Shown: positions 1 through 10,776 of the stretch, one piece after another | Numbering within the stretch: position 1 is the first letter of the stretch | Layout of the letters: the number at the start of each line of letters is the position of its first letter | DNA from: Gracilariopsis chorda | Lineage: Eukaryota; Rhodophyta; Florideophyceae; Gracilariales; Gracilariaceae | NCBI GenBank assembly: GCA_003194525.1 | Contig: NBIV01000165.1 | Location: 97,903 to 161,902, forward strand | DNA length: 64,000 bases | Direction: 5' to 3' | The notes under the pieces: model-generated | Told to the model about the DNA's origin: nothing | Databases searched by the model: none | The model's input: only the letters and a program-made list of their open reading frames with translations | Made by a program: the position numbers and the translations under genes

Positions 1-1
1 A

Positions 2-1177
2 ACCTACGCGTACAATACGCAGGTACACCGGACTACCGGAGTTTCGCCATTCGAGTTAGTTCTATCTAGAACACCCCAGCCTGTGGCGCTGGAACCCCAA
101 GCTACCTTGGACAATTTCCCATCTGTGGGTTGCTACTGCCAGGAGTGGAAGCAATGGCTTACTAAACTGGTCTCCGCAGCGCGGAAGTCTATGGAACGCG
201 CGCAAGCCGCGTACAAACGGGATTTCGACGCTCGTTTACGAGATAATGCTCCCTGCATACGGGCTAATACCTACGTCTTTATACGTAAGGAATGTTATAA
301 CCCGGAACGGGAGAAGCGTCACAAGCGTTCGCCTGTGGCGGATGGACCGTTTAGAGTGGTATCCGTTAACTCCGACACTGTCGTAGTGGAAATGGGCAAG
401 ACAAACGAGCGGATTTCTCGCATTCGTGTTGTACCTTGCCCTCTTCGCTCGTCTGAGGTCGTCTTGGAAACAGGGAAACCCATCTCTACAGACTCAGCAA
501 CGCCGGAAACCCCGGGACTAAATAGACCGACTACTCTACCACACCTTACTTGGGGCCTCTCAGATTTACCGAATTTGTCGGAACCCCCGGCTCGGCCGGA
601 TCGTTCAGGTCCAAGCGGACCTTTCTCTACTCCTAACACTACCGCCCCTTTGGCGCGAATTTGCACCCGCCATGCGGAATATCCTACTATTACTCCCCTT
701 GCTCCGTCTAAGGGGGAGGGGACCTATCGCCATGCTAGAAATTCATTACCGTCGCAACGGGATTTGAGCCCTGAAACACGGAAGGTCGATGAAGCCTCGC
801 AATCCCCCACACAGGGTTCCGGAACGACGCAGTTACAGCGTATGATACGGGAGAGAGGACCGACATCGCAGTCCGTACCACTTAAACAGGGCAATTCCCT
901 GAATCAGGATAGCGATATCGTTTCGCAGACCGCTCACCAGGGTGTAGTCGCAGAACCGTCGTCGACGGAATTTCCCGCCAAAACGGATTCCTCCGCACCG
1001 TCCACACCGCTGATAACAGGCAACGAACGCCTTGGAAAACCAGCAACGCAGGAAAGTGAAAAGACCCTCTTGAGGGAGGAAGGCAGGAATGCACACCTTG
1101 CAACTCAAGTCCCTGTCTCTACAGCCCCGGACTTGAGAACCGTTCATAACGGAATGTTGTTCGAACTTCCGAGATAG
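2..1177 (+). CDS. Ty3/gypsy chromovirus polyprotein, integrase C-terminal part (partial)
   Basis: This is the 3' part of a Ty3/gypsy pol gene. The frame is already open at base 2, so the gene begins outside the window. The first residues include the hallmark motif TTGVSPFELV from the end of the integrase catalytic core. About 100 residues later, GPFRVV marks the post-core region that precedes the chromodomain. The remainder is a Pro/Ser/Thr-rich linker with little recognisable structure, ending at a stop at 1177. Integrase inserts the retrotransposon cDNA into chromatin. A chromodomain is found downstream at 1729-2085 in another frame, so the polyprotein appears broken between the two. The family assignment is firm; whether this copy is active is doubtful. 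Confidence 0.85.
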   Translation, partial: TYAYNTQVHRTTGVSPFELVLSRTPQPVALEPQATLDNFPSVGCYCQEWKQWLTKLVSAARKSMERAQAAYKRDFDARLRDNAPCIRANTYVFIRKECYNPEREKRHKRSPVADGPFRVVSVNSDTVVVEMGKTNERISRIRVVPCPLRSSEVVLETGKPISTDSATPETPGLNRPTTLPHLTWGLSDLPNLSEPPARPDRSGPSGPFSTPNTTAPLARICTRHAEYPTITPLAPSKGEGTYRHARNSLPSQRDLSPETRKVDEASQSPTQGSGTTQLQRMIRERGPTSQSVPLKQGNSLNQDSDIVSQTAHQGVVAEPSSTEFPAKTDSSAPSTPLITGNERLGKPATQESEKTLLREEGRNAHLATQVPVSTAPDLRTVHNGMLFELPR

Positions 1178-1728
1178 AAGGGCCAAAGTCTCCGCGCAAT
1201 CGCCATAATATACCGAGCGTCTCGGAAAAATCCGGCGTCGTTGCCAGGGTTAAACCGGTAGTCCCGGATGATGCACCTCTTGAGGAAGGCATCACACCTC
1301 AATTAGGGGCAAAGTCCCCGAACAAAGTGTCCACGGCGCCAGCTGTCCATGCCCTATCAGGGAGTTTGAAGCAACACACCGGAGCACCGGAAGTAACCGC
1401 CGGATACCTGGTGCCAACACAGCAGTGCACGGCTCAGCAGGACAGTGCAAGGCCCAAGCCAAGGGAGGCGGAGCGCAAGGAGACGGTTCAGAGCCACATG
1501 CCGTGGGAGTCACGTGAACGCACGGAGATTATGCGCCCTGCACCAATCACCGCGTGACGCGGAAAGCCCCACCAGGCAGTGACCTCCACAACTCCGCCAA
1601 AGCGGCAAGATGCCCACAAGCTCGCGTCTCGACCGGTCTACCGTCAACATGGGACGGAGGACCCCTGCAAACTAGCGGTATGACCCAATTACCGCGGTAC
1701 GCGGCAACCGTTCCACGAAGACACCCTC
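1178..1728 (+). pseudogene. Frame-broken linker between integrase tail and chromodomain
   Basis: No long frame covers this stretch. Shorter frames at 1327-1557 (same frame as the chromodomain) and 1554-1793 (third frame) overlap it, with Pro/Ala/Arg-rich composition like the linker upstream. The simplest reading is one polyprotein linker interrupted by small indels and a stop at 1555-1557. Short GC-rich palindromes of the CCTC-GAGG type punctuate it, for example at 1276-1285 and 1724-1735. Confidence 0.45.
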
Positions 1729-2085
1729 GTGAGGGATATTATTCCGCACTCTGCGCCGCATCCTCCGAACGAAGCCGGCACGTTGCATCCTGACGCACCC
1801 CTGAGGGGAAATTTCCCGTTCATCGGGCAACCCCTGACAAGCGAGGTCACCATCACACGGCATGGCCGACAGTTATACAAACAAGAGTTTGTGATTGACC
1901 GAATCGTCGGGCACACCTGGAATCAGGAAGGCATTCTAAGATACCGCGTCCGTTGGTACGAATATCACCCAAGCTGGGACACCATGGGACCCATCGAACA
2001 CCTCCCTCGTTCGAAGGTGGTCCAATATCACCGCAGCGCTGGTACCGCAAATCCAGCTACGCTGTGCAACTCCCAAGTGGGATAG
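1729..2085 (+). CDS. Chromodomain of the chromovirus integrase
   Basis: The frame contains a chromodomain at roughly residues 45-105. It shows FVIDRIVGHT, then RYRVRWYEY, then the WDTMGPIEHL segment and a closing helix. Chromodomains at the C terminus of Ty3/gypsy integrases (chromoviruses) bind modified histone tails and direct integration to particular chromatin. The start at 1729 is only the first start codon in this frame; the domain was probably part of the polyprotein that begins before the window. The stop at 2085 is followed by a purine-rich tract. Homology is clear. The frame break upstream suggests the copy is dead or needs recoding. Confidence 0.85.
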   Translation: MRDIIPHSAPHPPNEAGTLHPDAPLRGNFPFIGQPLTSEVTITRHGRQLYKQEFVIDRIVGHTWNQEGILRYRVRWYEYHPSWDTMGPIEHLPRSKVVQYHRSAGTANPATLCNSQVG

Positions 2086-2099
2086 AAACGCTGCGAAGC

Positions 2100-2170
2100 C
2101 GGGGAAGGTAGGAAAGAAGGAGTACACCCCCTTTTGTATGGACTCCGTCAAGGAAAGGAATGAAAGAGAA
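2100..2170 (+). other. Purine-rich tracts downstream of the chromovirus pol (polypurine-tract-like)
   Basis: Two nearly pure A/G runs lie just after the chromodomain stop, at about 2101-2122 and 2150-2170. LTR retrotransposons prime plus-strand DNA from a polypurine tract directly upstream of the 3' LTR, so either could be that tract. No TG...CA-bounded LTR could be identified after them, which keeps the call tentative. Confidence 0.25.
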
Positions 2171-2272
2171 TTCGCCTTTCTAAACGGGAAAGTTTACTCA
2201 GGAGCCTAGTGCTCCTGTGTGATGCTAAGCTACGTTACTGGCTAAGCCAGGAAAAGAGACCAGGATACTGGA

Positions 2273-4228
2273 TTAGAGGTTCGAACCCTTCCCATCGTCT
2301 GGGACGTGACCACCCGCAAGGCGGTAAGCCAAGGCATCCGCCATCGCGGTGACGTCACCCGAAACCTCGGCAGCGCTTAGACCCGCTCCACGGAGGAAGC
2401 GGGCAATGATATCGCTTTCATTGACTGTACCCCCGCTGGGGAGTGAAGGCCCGGCGCTCGCCGTCGGAGGATTGGGAACCCGAGGCACCTCCTTGTCGGA
2501 TTCGTCTACGACCATGTCGGCAACGTCTATTTCCATGTCCCCCGGCTCTTCGGGTTCATTATCTACCATCGGATAATCCCCGCTATACGCGTGGTAGTAA
2601 TCGTCGGAATCGACATACCCAATCGGATGGTCGTCTGGCACGTGCCGCGGTCCGTCGCGGAGTTCCCTCCCCTCCTCGGAGGAAATCTCTCGGAACTCCC
2701 AGGGATCGAAGTAGATGAAATACCCCGCAAGGGCGGTGTTTCTACCAAGACCGGGACCACCGGTACCGCCACCGCTGCCGTCAGGCCGACCGCTCTGTTC
2801 CAGCGGAACCTCGCACCAGTCAATACTGTCGATCAAACCAAGTAATTGGAGTACTTCGTCATTATTGGCAATACCCCCAAGGGGGACGCTGATGTCCAGA
2901 TTGCGAATAGCGGCCCGCACAAGCGGTTGGATGAACCAAAGTCGATACTGGTCATAAACCTCAGCAAGGATATACGCCGCAGTGCGGGCAGCCCACTCGG
3001 TTACGATTACCCACCAAAGCCCCGACCGGGGATCCTGAATCAAAAAGGAACTGAGGTAGGTGAGTGCTGGCGGGAGTTGAACGTAGCAACCCCTGCAGGC
3101 TTCAAGGAACCTCCACCACTCGGGGAGGGCGACATACCGACCGTGTCGGTGAGGCGGAGCAATCAATTCAATCTCCAAGTTTAGGTACGGGACAAAGTAC
3201 CCGAATCCGGATCGCCAGCGCCGTTCATAACGGATGAAGTTTTGGAGGAAGTTGGATCAGAACTGCCGGGAAAGGTACCGGAATTCAGCCCGAAGTATCG
3301 GTCGTTCCCAACACAGGGCTTCTTGCCGCGCAGCAGGAAATTTCCTCCTCGCGAGGGTTTCGAGGATGGCCAGGCGTTCACCGTAACCGATTTCACCGCG
3401 CGTGCGGAATAGGCTGACATCGAAGCCAAAGCCGGTAGGCACCGGGAAATCGAAAGGCAACCGGCTCTGCCGTTGATATGCAATCCGCACCAGCGCTACA
3501 TGAGCCGCAATTGCGGATTCTCCCGAGTTTCTTCGGATATGGTGCACCGGGATGGCGATTTGATGCCAACAGTCCCACGAAGAGGTGATGAGGCTGGGTA
3601 GATCCCCGGGCAAAGCACCGGAACCATCCGCGTAGGCCGTAACTAAATCCTCGTTGAGGGCAGCGATGGGATGGAACCACGGCGCAAGCCGGAGCCGAGA
3701 GGCGTGACTCCAATTAATCGGATCTAACCCTACAAGGGCGTTATAAGAAGACAAAGTCGCCGCCAGGATCAGTCCAGAGGGAGCCACCGCTGGTGGAAGT
3801 TGGAACCCATGCTGGGAATCTGCGCCAATGTTGGCCGGCTGGGCCGGAGTTCGCCTCCCTTGTGGCAAGGGTACCGACCGGAAACCGGTTCTGAAGTTCC
3901 CGACTGGAGTCGGTCTTGGAGGCTGCTTGTTGTTGTTGTTCATATTCCCCTTCGAAAGGGCGTGATTTGACTGAGTTGAGCAGGAAGAGGAGGAGCGTGC
4001 ACTTGTGGAAGGCTGGTTTGCTGCTTTTCCAGGAGGTTGCTTCTCTGAGGCAGAGGCTTCACCCGGGGAGCCCGAGAGGTTGGGACTTTTATTACCCATT
4101 TTCCGCTGGGATTCGCCCGCGTTTGCGGTTGCTTTCCCGACTAAGGAGGGGGATATGAAGTGCAACGCCCTCAGAGAGGGTTTCTTGGTACTTGGTTGAT
4201 TTCCCGAATGTTTCGGTAATGATGTCAT
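2273..4228 (-). pseudogene. Unknown antisense gene beside the chromovirus, one internal TGA
   Basis: Read on the minus strand, an open frame runs from the ATG at 4228-4226 down to the TGA at 3259-3257. It continues without another stop, in the same frame, to 2273. Together the two parts make about 650 codons from the ATG, or about 683 if an upstream TTG at 4321 is the start. The N-terminal 120 residues are Ser/Pro/Lys/Asn-rich and look disordered. The middle is a folded-looking Trp- and Arg-rich segment (positions around 3260-3770 and 2750-3180). The C-terminal third is acidic, rich in Asp/Glu/Pro/Gly. I do not recognise the family. It lies immediately 3' of pol in antisense, the position where some plant Ty3/gypsy elements carry extra antisense genes. 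It may therefore be an accessory gene of the element. The single TGA may be a mutation; alternatively the two halves may be separate genes. Confidence 0.55.
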
Positions 4229-4321
4229 TGCATGAACTACAACCACTAATAGTGAATTTGACACGTGGGACACGGAAGAGTCAATTGGCGGTTGGCCCCA
4301 GTAGTGGGCATGAACCACCAA

Positions 4322-4966
4322 AGTGGAGGAATTTGGTTAATTCTATTTATTTTTTTACACCTATTTCTGGGATGGTTAGTACTCAGTGCGCCGGCGGATT
4401 GCCGTTGCACCAGAAAGCCTTCCCCAACAAGGGAACCCAACCTGGGGAATTGGCTCTAGACCTCACCGCCTTCGCGTATTCTCTACTCCTTTTTGGAAGG
4501 AAGCACCGTCGCATACGGGAAGTCTAACCTTGCCTATCTAAAAGACCCGAGTATTCGGATTGTTATTCCAGCTTTCTTGGTGTTCGCCTTGTATAAGGTT
4601 TATTTACCGGCACTGCCGTTAGTCTTCGTCACGACACTCGTGACTCAGCTCGCCCTTTTTTTCCTTTACAGGGTGGGTTTCCCGCTACCCACAGCTCCTG
4701 TTCGCGCGTGCCACTAACGTGGAAACCTCACCTCTCTAGAGGACGACCACCCCCATACACTGCTCCTGCGGATACCCGATTCTTGCCTCAACCTCCCTGC
4801 GCAAGTCGCGACGGGTGGCCTCGGCCTTACAACCCGACATAGTCGTGCCACTCCTGGGAGGGCTCTACCCAGCTGGGCTCATCTCTAACGAGAAAAGATC
4901 CCAAACCTCTTTTGGTGCACTGCCGCTTCCGGACTTTGCACTACATTCCTGGTGTATGCAAGTTTA
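4322..4966. other. No gene seen; possible LTR or untranslated region of the chromovirus
   Basis: Only short frames are present. The stretch is moderately GC-rich and contains small palindromes such as 4731-4742. It could hold the 3' LTR of the chromovirus, but no second copy is in the window to prove it. Confidence 0.3.
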
Positions 4967-5338
4967 TCAAACTTGTCTTTCAGACTGTCCAATGTTTTTG
5001 GAGGCCTTCCGTTTGTCTCCGCCTAGCGTTTGAACGACTTCAGCTACCACTGCCCAGTAATTCCTACCCAAGGGTTTTACGTCTGTCACTAAGTCCAACA
5101 GATACTCCACATCATTACAGCTATAGTAAAGGCTTCCTTTTCGAGAACGTTTTCCGGTCTCACAGATTTCCTCCACTTCGCCCATTATTTCTTGTAATCT
5201 GTGAACGTTATAACAGTAAAAAGTTAGCTGTCTCAGATTCGGAAAAGAAAAGAATACTGCGTATGCTTCTGAGCATGTTGACGGAGAGAGAAGTCTTGAA
5301 CAAAACTCCATGGTTTCCCTAGCGCACAAATCATGCAA
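4967..5338 (-). CDS. SANT/MADF-like DNA-binding domain protein, fragment
   Basis: A 123-residue frame contains, near its C-terminal half, the pattern YLLDLVTDVKPLGRNYWAVV. A helix ending in Leu-Leu-Asp, then Pro-Leu-Gly, then a Trp and Val-Ala is typical of a Myb/SANT- or MADF-like helix-turn-helix domain (the type called DUF6818). Such proteins often belong to transposon-encoded DNA-binding proteins or multigene families in oomycetes and algae. The N-terminal half is Cys-rich and unlike a known domain. The fragment is too short to be complete. No partner transposase is adjacent; the closest such gene is the mariner relic 1.2 kb away on the other strand. Confidence 0.4.
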   Translation of the reverse strand: MHDLCARETMEFCSRLLSPSTCSEAYAVFFSFPNLRQLTFYCYNVHRLQEIMGEVEEICETGKRSRKGSLYYSCNDVEYLLDLVTDVKPLGRNYWAVVAEVVQTLGGDKRKASKNIGQSERQV

Positions 5339-6514
5339 CTTCGATTAAGGAATAGCCATTTGTACACTAGGTGGATTCGCGTACTGATCTTTTCTGACAG
5401 CCGTACGAGGCCAACATTTGGCAAGGACGTCTCCAAGTCTCTCAAGTCTCATTGTGTCCGTTTTTGGAAAGCCCCATTGAAGAGATGCAAAGCAGGGCCA
5501 AAAGTTTCAAGAAATCACGTTTTGATTTTATGTTTTGACCCACAATTGCTTCGATACACCAACGTCCGCCGGCGGAGCGGCAATTTGGTTGGCTTGTGTT
5601 TTATCTATGTTTGAAAGGCCTTTGCTGTTGAAACAATCAGTTCGCTCACGTCGTCAAAGTTTGTGATAGACCTCTTGACGCTTGTATTTTGAATATCAGC
5701 CTTGCACAATTTGCAAATCCAACCCTGTGTCCTCTCATACTGAGATATGGTTGCGAATCCACACAAAAACGATAAGGGCGACTTGCTTCTGAAAGGGGCT
5801 GCCCCCGATTCGACTCCACGCTTTCGAAAACAAAACAGACCGATTGTATTTGGAACACAGCTTAAAAGACCCACACGGTAATAATCGAAGGATGAAACTC
5901 TTGTTGAAGAAAAAGATCTTGATTTTAGAAAGGGTCAGGAGAAATCCAGGGCTTGTAAGGAAAACTGCTACTGTAAGAATGGCAATTCTCCCGATATTCA
6001 CTGCCACAAATCCAACTTTGCACCGGAGTGGCGCCAAAACGTGCCACCCACTGCATGGTGTACCTTCTCTTAAATCACTTACAGTCGAATTCGTAGCCTT
6101 GCAGTGAAGTAAGTAAAGTTGTTGTAACCAACAGATTCTGTTGCACAGAGTATCACCGCCGATGCTGGAACCTTTGGTACAGAGATACAGTGCGCGCAAC
6201 GGCTTTAGGCACACCATGCAACAAGTCTTTATTGTCAAATTGAGCATGCAGCAGCAGCACAAAGCTGTGGTTGCACGTTGAAAATTAGCCTACTAACAAC
6301 AGTTGTAGTCACTTTTCCCCATAGAAACCATCTAGGGTTATGATATCAAAAAAACATGTCATGAAATTCCTCTAAACACGCGAAATAGTATTATATGACA
6401 CATGTTATGAAAAAGGCGTAACTTCCTCAGAATTCAAATCTCTTGCCTCATAATCCTTAGTACCTGTTACTGCCAGTATTTTACTTCACTCCTATGTCCT
6501 TCGTAGCTCCAAAA
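5339..6514. other. Intergenic; small cysteine-rich coding-like patch near 5919-6060
   Basis: No convincing gene. On the plus strand around 5919-6060 one frame reads a Cys-rich patch (ACKENCYCKNGN followed by further Cys and His). It resembles a metal-binding knot but is too short to classify. Overlapping minus-strand frames of up to 175 codons are low complexity and probably not real. Confidence 0.2.
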
Positions 6515-7519
6515 ATGGCAAGAGGTAAGTACTTGACCCAATACGAAAAAGGGCAAATATCTGCACTCTGCCATTAAGGAATGTCTCTCCGACAGATAGT
6601 AGATCATGTCCAGCACTCCATAGGAGCTGTACGCAGCTTTCTCAGTTCGAAAATCCGGCATAAACCCCCTTTTATTGCGAAGGAACTCTGAAAAATCTTT
6701 CTGCAGCAAAATAGCGCTCTTCTACGCGAAGCGCGAAAAGGAAATGCCAGTGCTTCTGAGCTCAAAAAACCTTAATCTGCAGATATCCGTGTGCCACGTA
6801 CAGCAGCTACTCGAATAGGATGAGAATCTGAAATATTCCAAGATGAAGCAGGGCCCAAAGAAAACGAAAGCTCATAAAGTTGCACGTACTCAATGGGCCC
6901 GGCGCAATATTTTGAAAGGAGAATATTTTTGGAACAAAGTTGTTTTCTCAGATGAGAAGAAGTTCAACTTAGATGACTCTGATGGATTGTCATAATATTG
7001 GCATGATTTAAAACCGGAACCGAGACGCTTGTCTTACGATGTCGGAGGACACAATTTGGTCAAGTTTTTGGGGAGCTATAACATTCTACGGGGTGGGTGA
7101 GTTGAATTTTTTTGACTGGCACTCAGGATTCTAGGAATTATTGTAAGACTTTGGAGCTTGGCTTACTACCGTAAACTACAGAACTTTTTGGACCAATGTC
7201 AACCTGGATCTTCCAACAAGATAATGATACAATTCATCGCTCTAATTATACGCAAAACTGGCTACATGGACACCAAGTTTGTATTTTACCATTGCTGGCT
7301 AAGTCTCCAGACCTAAATATTATAAAAATGGTTTGTGGACTACTGGGTAGGAAGATGTACGCCAACGGAAAGCAGTTCGACAATGTTGAGGATTTGAAGG
7401 AGTCCATTGTCACTGTTTGGCGCAGTTTGACGGCACATTACACGCAAAAGCTCTTTCAATCTATTCCCAAACGTCTCTTGGCTGTGATGGACAAACGTGG
7501 CAGTGCTACAGAGTACTGA
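6515..7519 (+). pseudogene. Tc1/mariner transposase, degenerate
   Basis: A DDE transposase of the IS630/Tc1/mariner superfamily, which cuts and pastes its element at TA sites. Translation from the ATG at 6515 starts MARGKYLTQYEKGQI, a typical N-terminal helix-turn-helix, but meets a stop after 20 codons and several more before 7100. The C-terminal part is open from 7196. It has FQQDNDTIHRS (second catalytic Asp) and SPDLNIIK, where the third catalytic acidic residue of the SPDLNPIE-type motif has become Lys. The frame ends at 7519. Total length of about 335 codons matches the family. No terminal inverted repeats were found by eye. The gene is clearly inactive. Confidence 0.85.
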
Positions 7520-8868
7520 ACAAATATAGACTTAGGGTTTTATTATGTGTGTTGTGGGCGCCATCACGAGACGGTGACGCAGGGGGCCGAAAAGTTGTAA
7601 TAATAAAAGCCAAAAGGGTGCTCTTCGTAGCTAAAAGCCCCAAAACAAGTTGAAAACAGTGGGATCAAAAGAACTAAACCCACTCGATGAAATAAAACAA
7701 CACTAGGGAGAGCAAGAGGCTCAATCCCCAAATAAAACTTCTTAACTTCTTTGTTGAAACGGCGCGCAACCCAAGAATTATGTCAAGGATCACTAAGGGT
7801 CAGACCCTCGGCTTCCGGTCAGACACTCCGGATGTGAAGTGGATTCTGCAGCCTACCTACCTCTGCACTAACCAGAAGCAGGCGCATACAATCCTTACAG
7901 GGCTTCCCGAGGAGAGCTACTAACAGCGGGATATGCTTTCACTCTATACCCAAGCTGGCCCTTTGCAGGAAAGGTTGCACGGCACGTCGCCTGCGGATAG
8001 CTTCCCGTCAAGTACTTCCGTCCGGAAATCACCAGGTCTTTCGACCGACACCGTTATCCGAGCAAAGCTCCGGTGGGGCTCACAGACGACAGAAAAACCT
8101 TTGGTACACACTACCCGTCTCCAGTCCATGCCTAAGGCGCTTCAACCGGTCTTAGCGACGGTACGTCCGCACCCTATTGGACAACTAGCGGCACACGCCT
8201 CACTAGAAGCCCTTTACCCAGTGGCGAACGCCTCACTGGTTGTTGATGATAGTTGAAGTGGCTGAAGGTTGATAGGGGGTGAGGCTTAGATGTTGGTCGA
8301 TTGTTGAGGTGAGTTCAGACCGAAGTTCGAAGTTCAGAACCTCTTTTTATAGTGTTTAGAGGCACTACAAACGAGCTAAATACGCATATCTACTTGCTTG
8401 TTACTCATGTTTGCGTCTAGGTTACTCCATTGGCTTCTAGAGACCTCTGGAGCTGCACACCAACCAATAATAAAGCGACAATTTGCGCCAGCATCACTAA
8501 AATACTGTAGTCTTTGCTGGGCCAACAAAGCGTGCAATGTGCTAGACACTACTAGAACATTCTACACGTGTGTTCCAGCAATGTCTGGCACATTCTGCAA
8601 CATTAGCGACCGACATGTGTCATATACTGTTTCGCGTGCCTAAAGATGTTTCGCGGCATGATTTGCACCTGTGGTCCGAATGATACGGAACTGGTGCAAA
8701 CAGTTCTATAGATTATGTTTGACACCCTTGTTTTGTGTGTGCAAACATCATTTGTGCCATGCTTGCAGACGCAGAACACTTCTTTTGTCAGTTGGGTGCG
8801 TGTGCTTAAAGGAGTGGCGCGCACTATATGTTGAACGTTAGCGTTACTGAGCGTGGCCAAGACCGACC
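7520..8868. other. Non-coding; possible LTR/UTR relic
   Basis: No gene is seen. The segment 7770-8260 is GC-rich with small inverted repeats. A TATA-like TTTTTATAG occurs near 8343-8351. The texture recalls an LTR or untranslated leader, but no direct-repeat partner was found in the window. Confidence 0.25.
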
Positions 8869-9622
8869 ATGAATGTTATACAAAATGCGGAGTTGTTCTT
8901 GTTCGCCGACAATGGTCCTGAGTTCAAGCATACATCGGTAGTGTGTGAGGATGGTGACGATTATTTTGTCGCTTTCATGAAATGCCGACTCCTTACCAAA
9001 TCAACTAATGAAGTCAAGTGATCTGAAAGGATTCCAACTGTCCTCTGAAGATGTATTCCCCTGCATTGATGACGTTGCATTGACAAAGGCGCAGTGCTTA
9101 TTTTCTGGAGCGTGCTACGTGAAGATTCCAAGTCTGTTGGCTTGTCAGCCGAAGAAAAACAATCATGTAAAGAAACTGCTGCTCCAAGAAGCTCGCATTT
9201 TGGAGAAACTTAAGGGATATCAGCATCCCAACCTTGTGGCGTATCATGGCTACATTGAACGGAACAAGCAACTGCGGGGCCTTTGTCTCGAGATGTGCTT
9301 TGAAACTCTCTATGAAAGATTAAGGCGACTAGGTACGCAATTTGACATAGATAACTGCTTAAAGGGAATCCAGCGGGGGCTCGAATTCATTCATTGCTTA
9401 GGATATGCCCACAATGATATCAATCCCGCGAACATCATGTTCAGAAAAGACAGCACTCCAGTCATCATTGACTTCGACTCGTGTACACTAATTGGCCAAG
9501 AGCTGGGAGAGAAAGGGGGGACAATGATGTTCTCGGACGAAAACGCGACTCATTCATCAGCGGATAACGACTGGTACAGCTTTCGTTTATTGAGGAACTT
9601 TATAGATGATCAAATGAAGTAG
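8869..9622 (+). CDS. Short protein-kinase-like protein with divergent catalytic motifs (frame break near the start)
   Basis: The main frame from the ATG at 9008 encodes 204 residues with a protein kinase fold. It has VKIP (candidate ATP-binding Lys, near residue 39), QEARILEKL (alpha-C Glu), a catalytic loop HNDINPANIM (near residue 140) and IIDFDSC where most kinases have DFG. After this it ends quickly with SADNDWYSF. This compact form, lacking the usual C-lobe, resembles a family of short small-molecule-like or atypical kinases common in fungi and related microbes, so it may be nearly full length. A separate 50-codon frame starting at 8869 overlaps the start in another phase and may be the original N terminus, shifted by a small indel near 8980-9005. 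The gene converges with the minus-strand gene that ends at 9600. Confidence 0.6.
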
Positions 9623-10776
9623 AAACGCTGCGACTGCGCAGTGACTTCTGCCTCGCTTTTCGACATTTCTTAGTCGCAGTATGGTTACGCAGTGTAGCTT
9701 CGCAAGCAAACGGGCCTTGCCCACAATGTACGCAAGTGCTGCATGCGTTCAAGGCATAGGCACTGTGGGGCCCCAACTTAACAAAAGCATTGCATTCACC
9801 ACAGGGATAAACTATCGCCGCGTTGCGCTCGAGAAACTGTAAATTGACGAGCTTATGATCGTCTGCGCGGAAGAGTTCACCATTGCGATCCAGTCGAAGG
9901 TTCCCTTCGTCCACCACAACTAGCGACTCGCGGCGCGGAAGTGTATGTGCGACAACATCCACGGTAAAGCTGCTTCCCGAGATCGACTGTCGAATATCGC
10001 GAAACTCTTGCGTCCAACTCTCTCCTGCTCAGGGTCCTGCTATACGCGCTCTGGAACGCATCCCTCGTAGTCTCGTCATCCGTAAGCACCAACACAAGCC
10101 TCGCAAACTCGTTCAGTGAGAAGCTTGGAACGCCATCGGGCTCTTCCGGGTTGGCTGTGAGCGGAAATCCACACTTCTCGGCCTTCTGATAGTTTGTACT
10201 AAACTTCATCACGGGAGCTCGGTCAGTTCGGTGTAACATATTAATAAACGCGGCTACTTCTGGCAGTCTGGAAAGCGTCGCGCGACTTTCTTTTGCATCC
10301 TTTTCCCACTCTTCGAATCGACTGAGGTGTTCGTTTGTAGATACGCAATCTCTGATGCTTATGTCATCGAATGATTTCATGTGAAAGTGAGTCACAATAT
10401 TGGAGACGAACTGCGCTTGTGATATGTTGCTCGTACGTAGCTTAAACTGCTTGCAAATTAGGCGCAACTGGTGGAAATGCGTCATGCGATCTAGCTCTCG
10501 AAATAGAGGATCGTTGCATGGGGAACTTGTTACTTCCGATGAAAATGGCAAGCCGGCGGCGGTTGGCTCATCTGTTGTGCTAGTAGTGGTTTTGGCACGC
10601 TTGGGAGCAACACGGTCGCCATCGTCTTGTTCAGAACGGGAGTGTTTGCGCGGGCTACGTCGCAGAAAAGTTGGGGGATGCTGGTGGTCGCTCGTCACGT
10701 GAAAGACTTGGTTGTACTCAGAGGAGAGTAAAAAGAAACCAAAGGGGCCGATGTGTCTTGCTGCGTCGATACGCAA
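9600..10776 (-). pseudogene. Unknown family, LNEFA-motif protein, frameshifted
   Basis: Two minus-strand frames (10776-9877 and 9962-9600) join into one protein if a frameshift near 9960 is bridged. The N-terminal third is Ser/Arg-rich with basic clusters suggesting nuclear localisation. The middle is helical and contains FSLNEFARL followed by an acidic LTDDE stretch. The C terminus is Cys/His-rich (PCGECNAF, then CSTCVHCG, then an H-x4-KC element), probably a zinc-binding fold. The same LNEFA segment occurs in another relic at 45289-46450, so this is a dispersed family in this genome. I cannot name its function; a transposon-associated role is plausible. The start is uncertain because only TTG occurs at 10776. 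Confidence 0.45.

Noticed and set aside
2230-2300. Possible tRNA because of GGTTCGAACCC
   Set aside because: The T-loop-like string lacks a matching acceptor stem, D-arm and anticodon arm in the right places, and it overlaps the end of the antisense frame.
5735-6262. 175-codon minus-strand frame with hydrophobic stretches
   Set aside because: Very Cys/Phe/Ile-rich, no domain, and overlaps better coding-like readings on the other strand.
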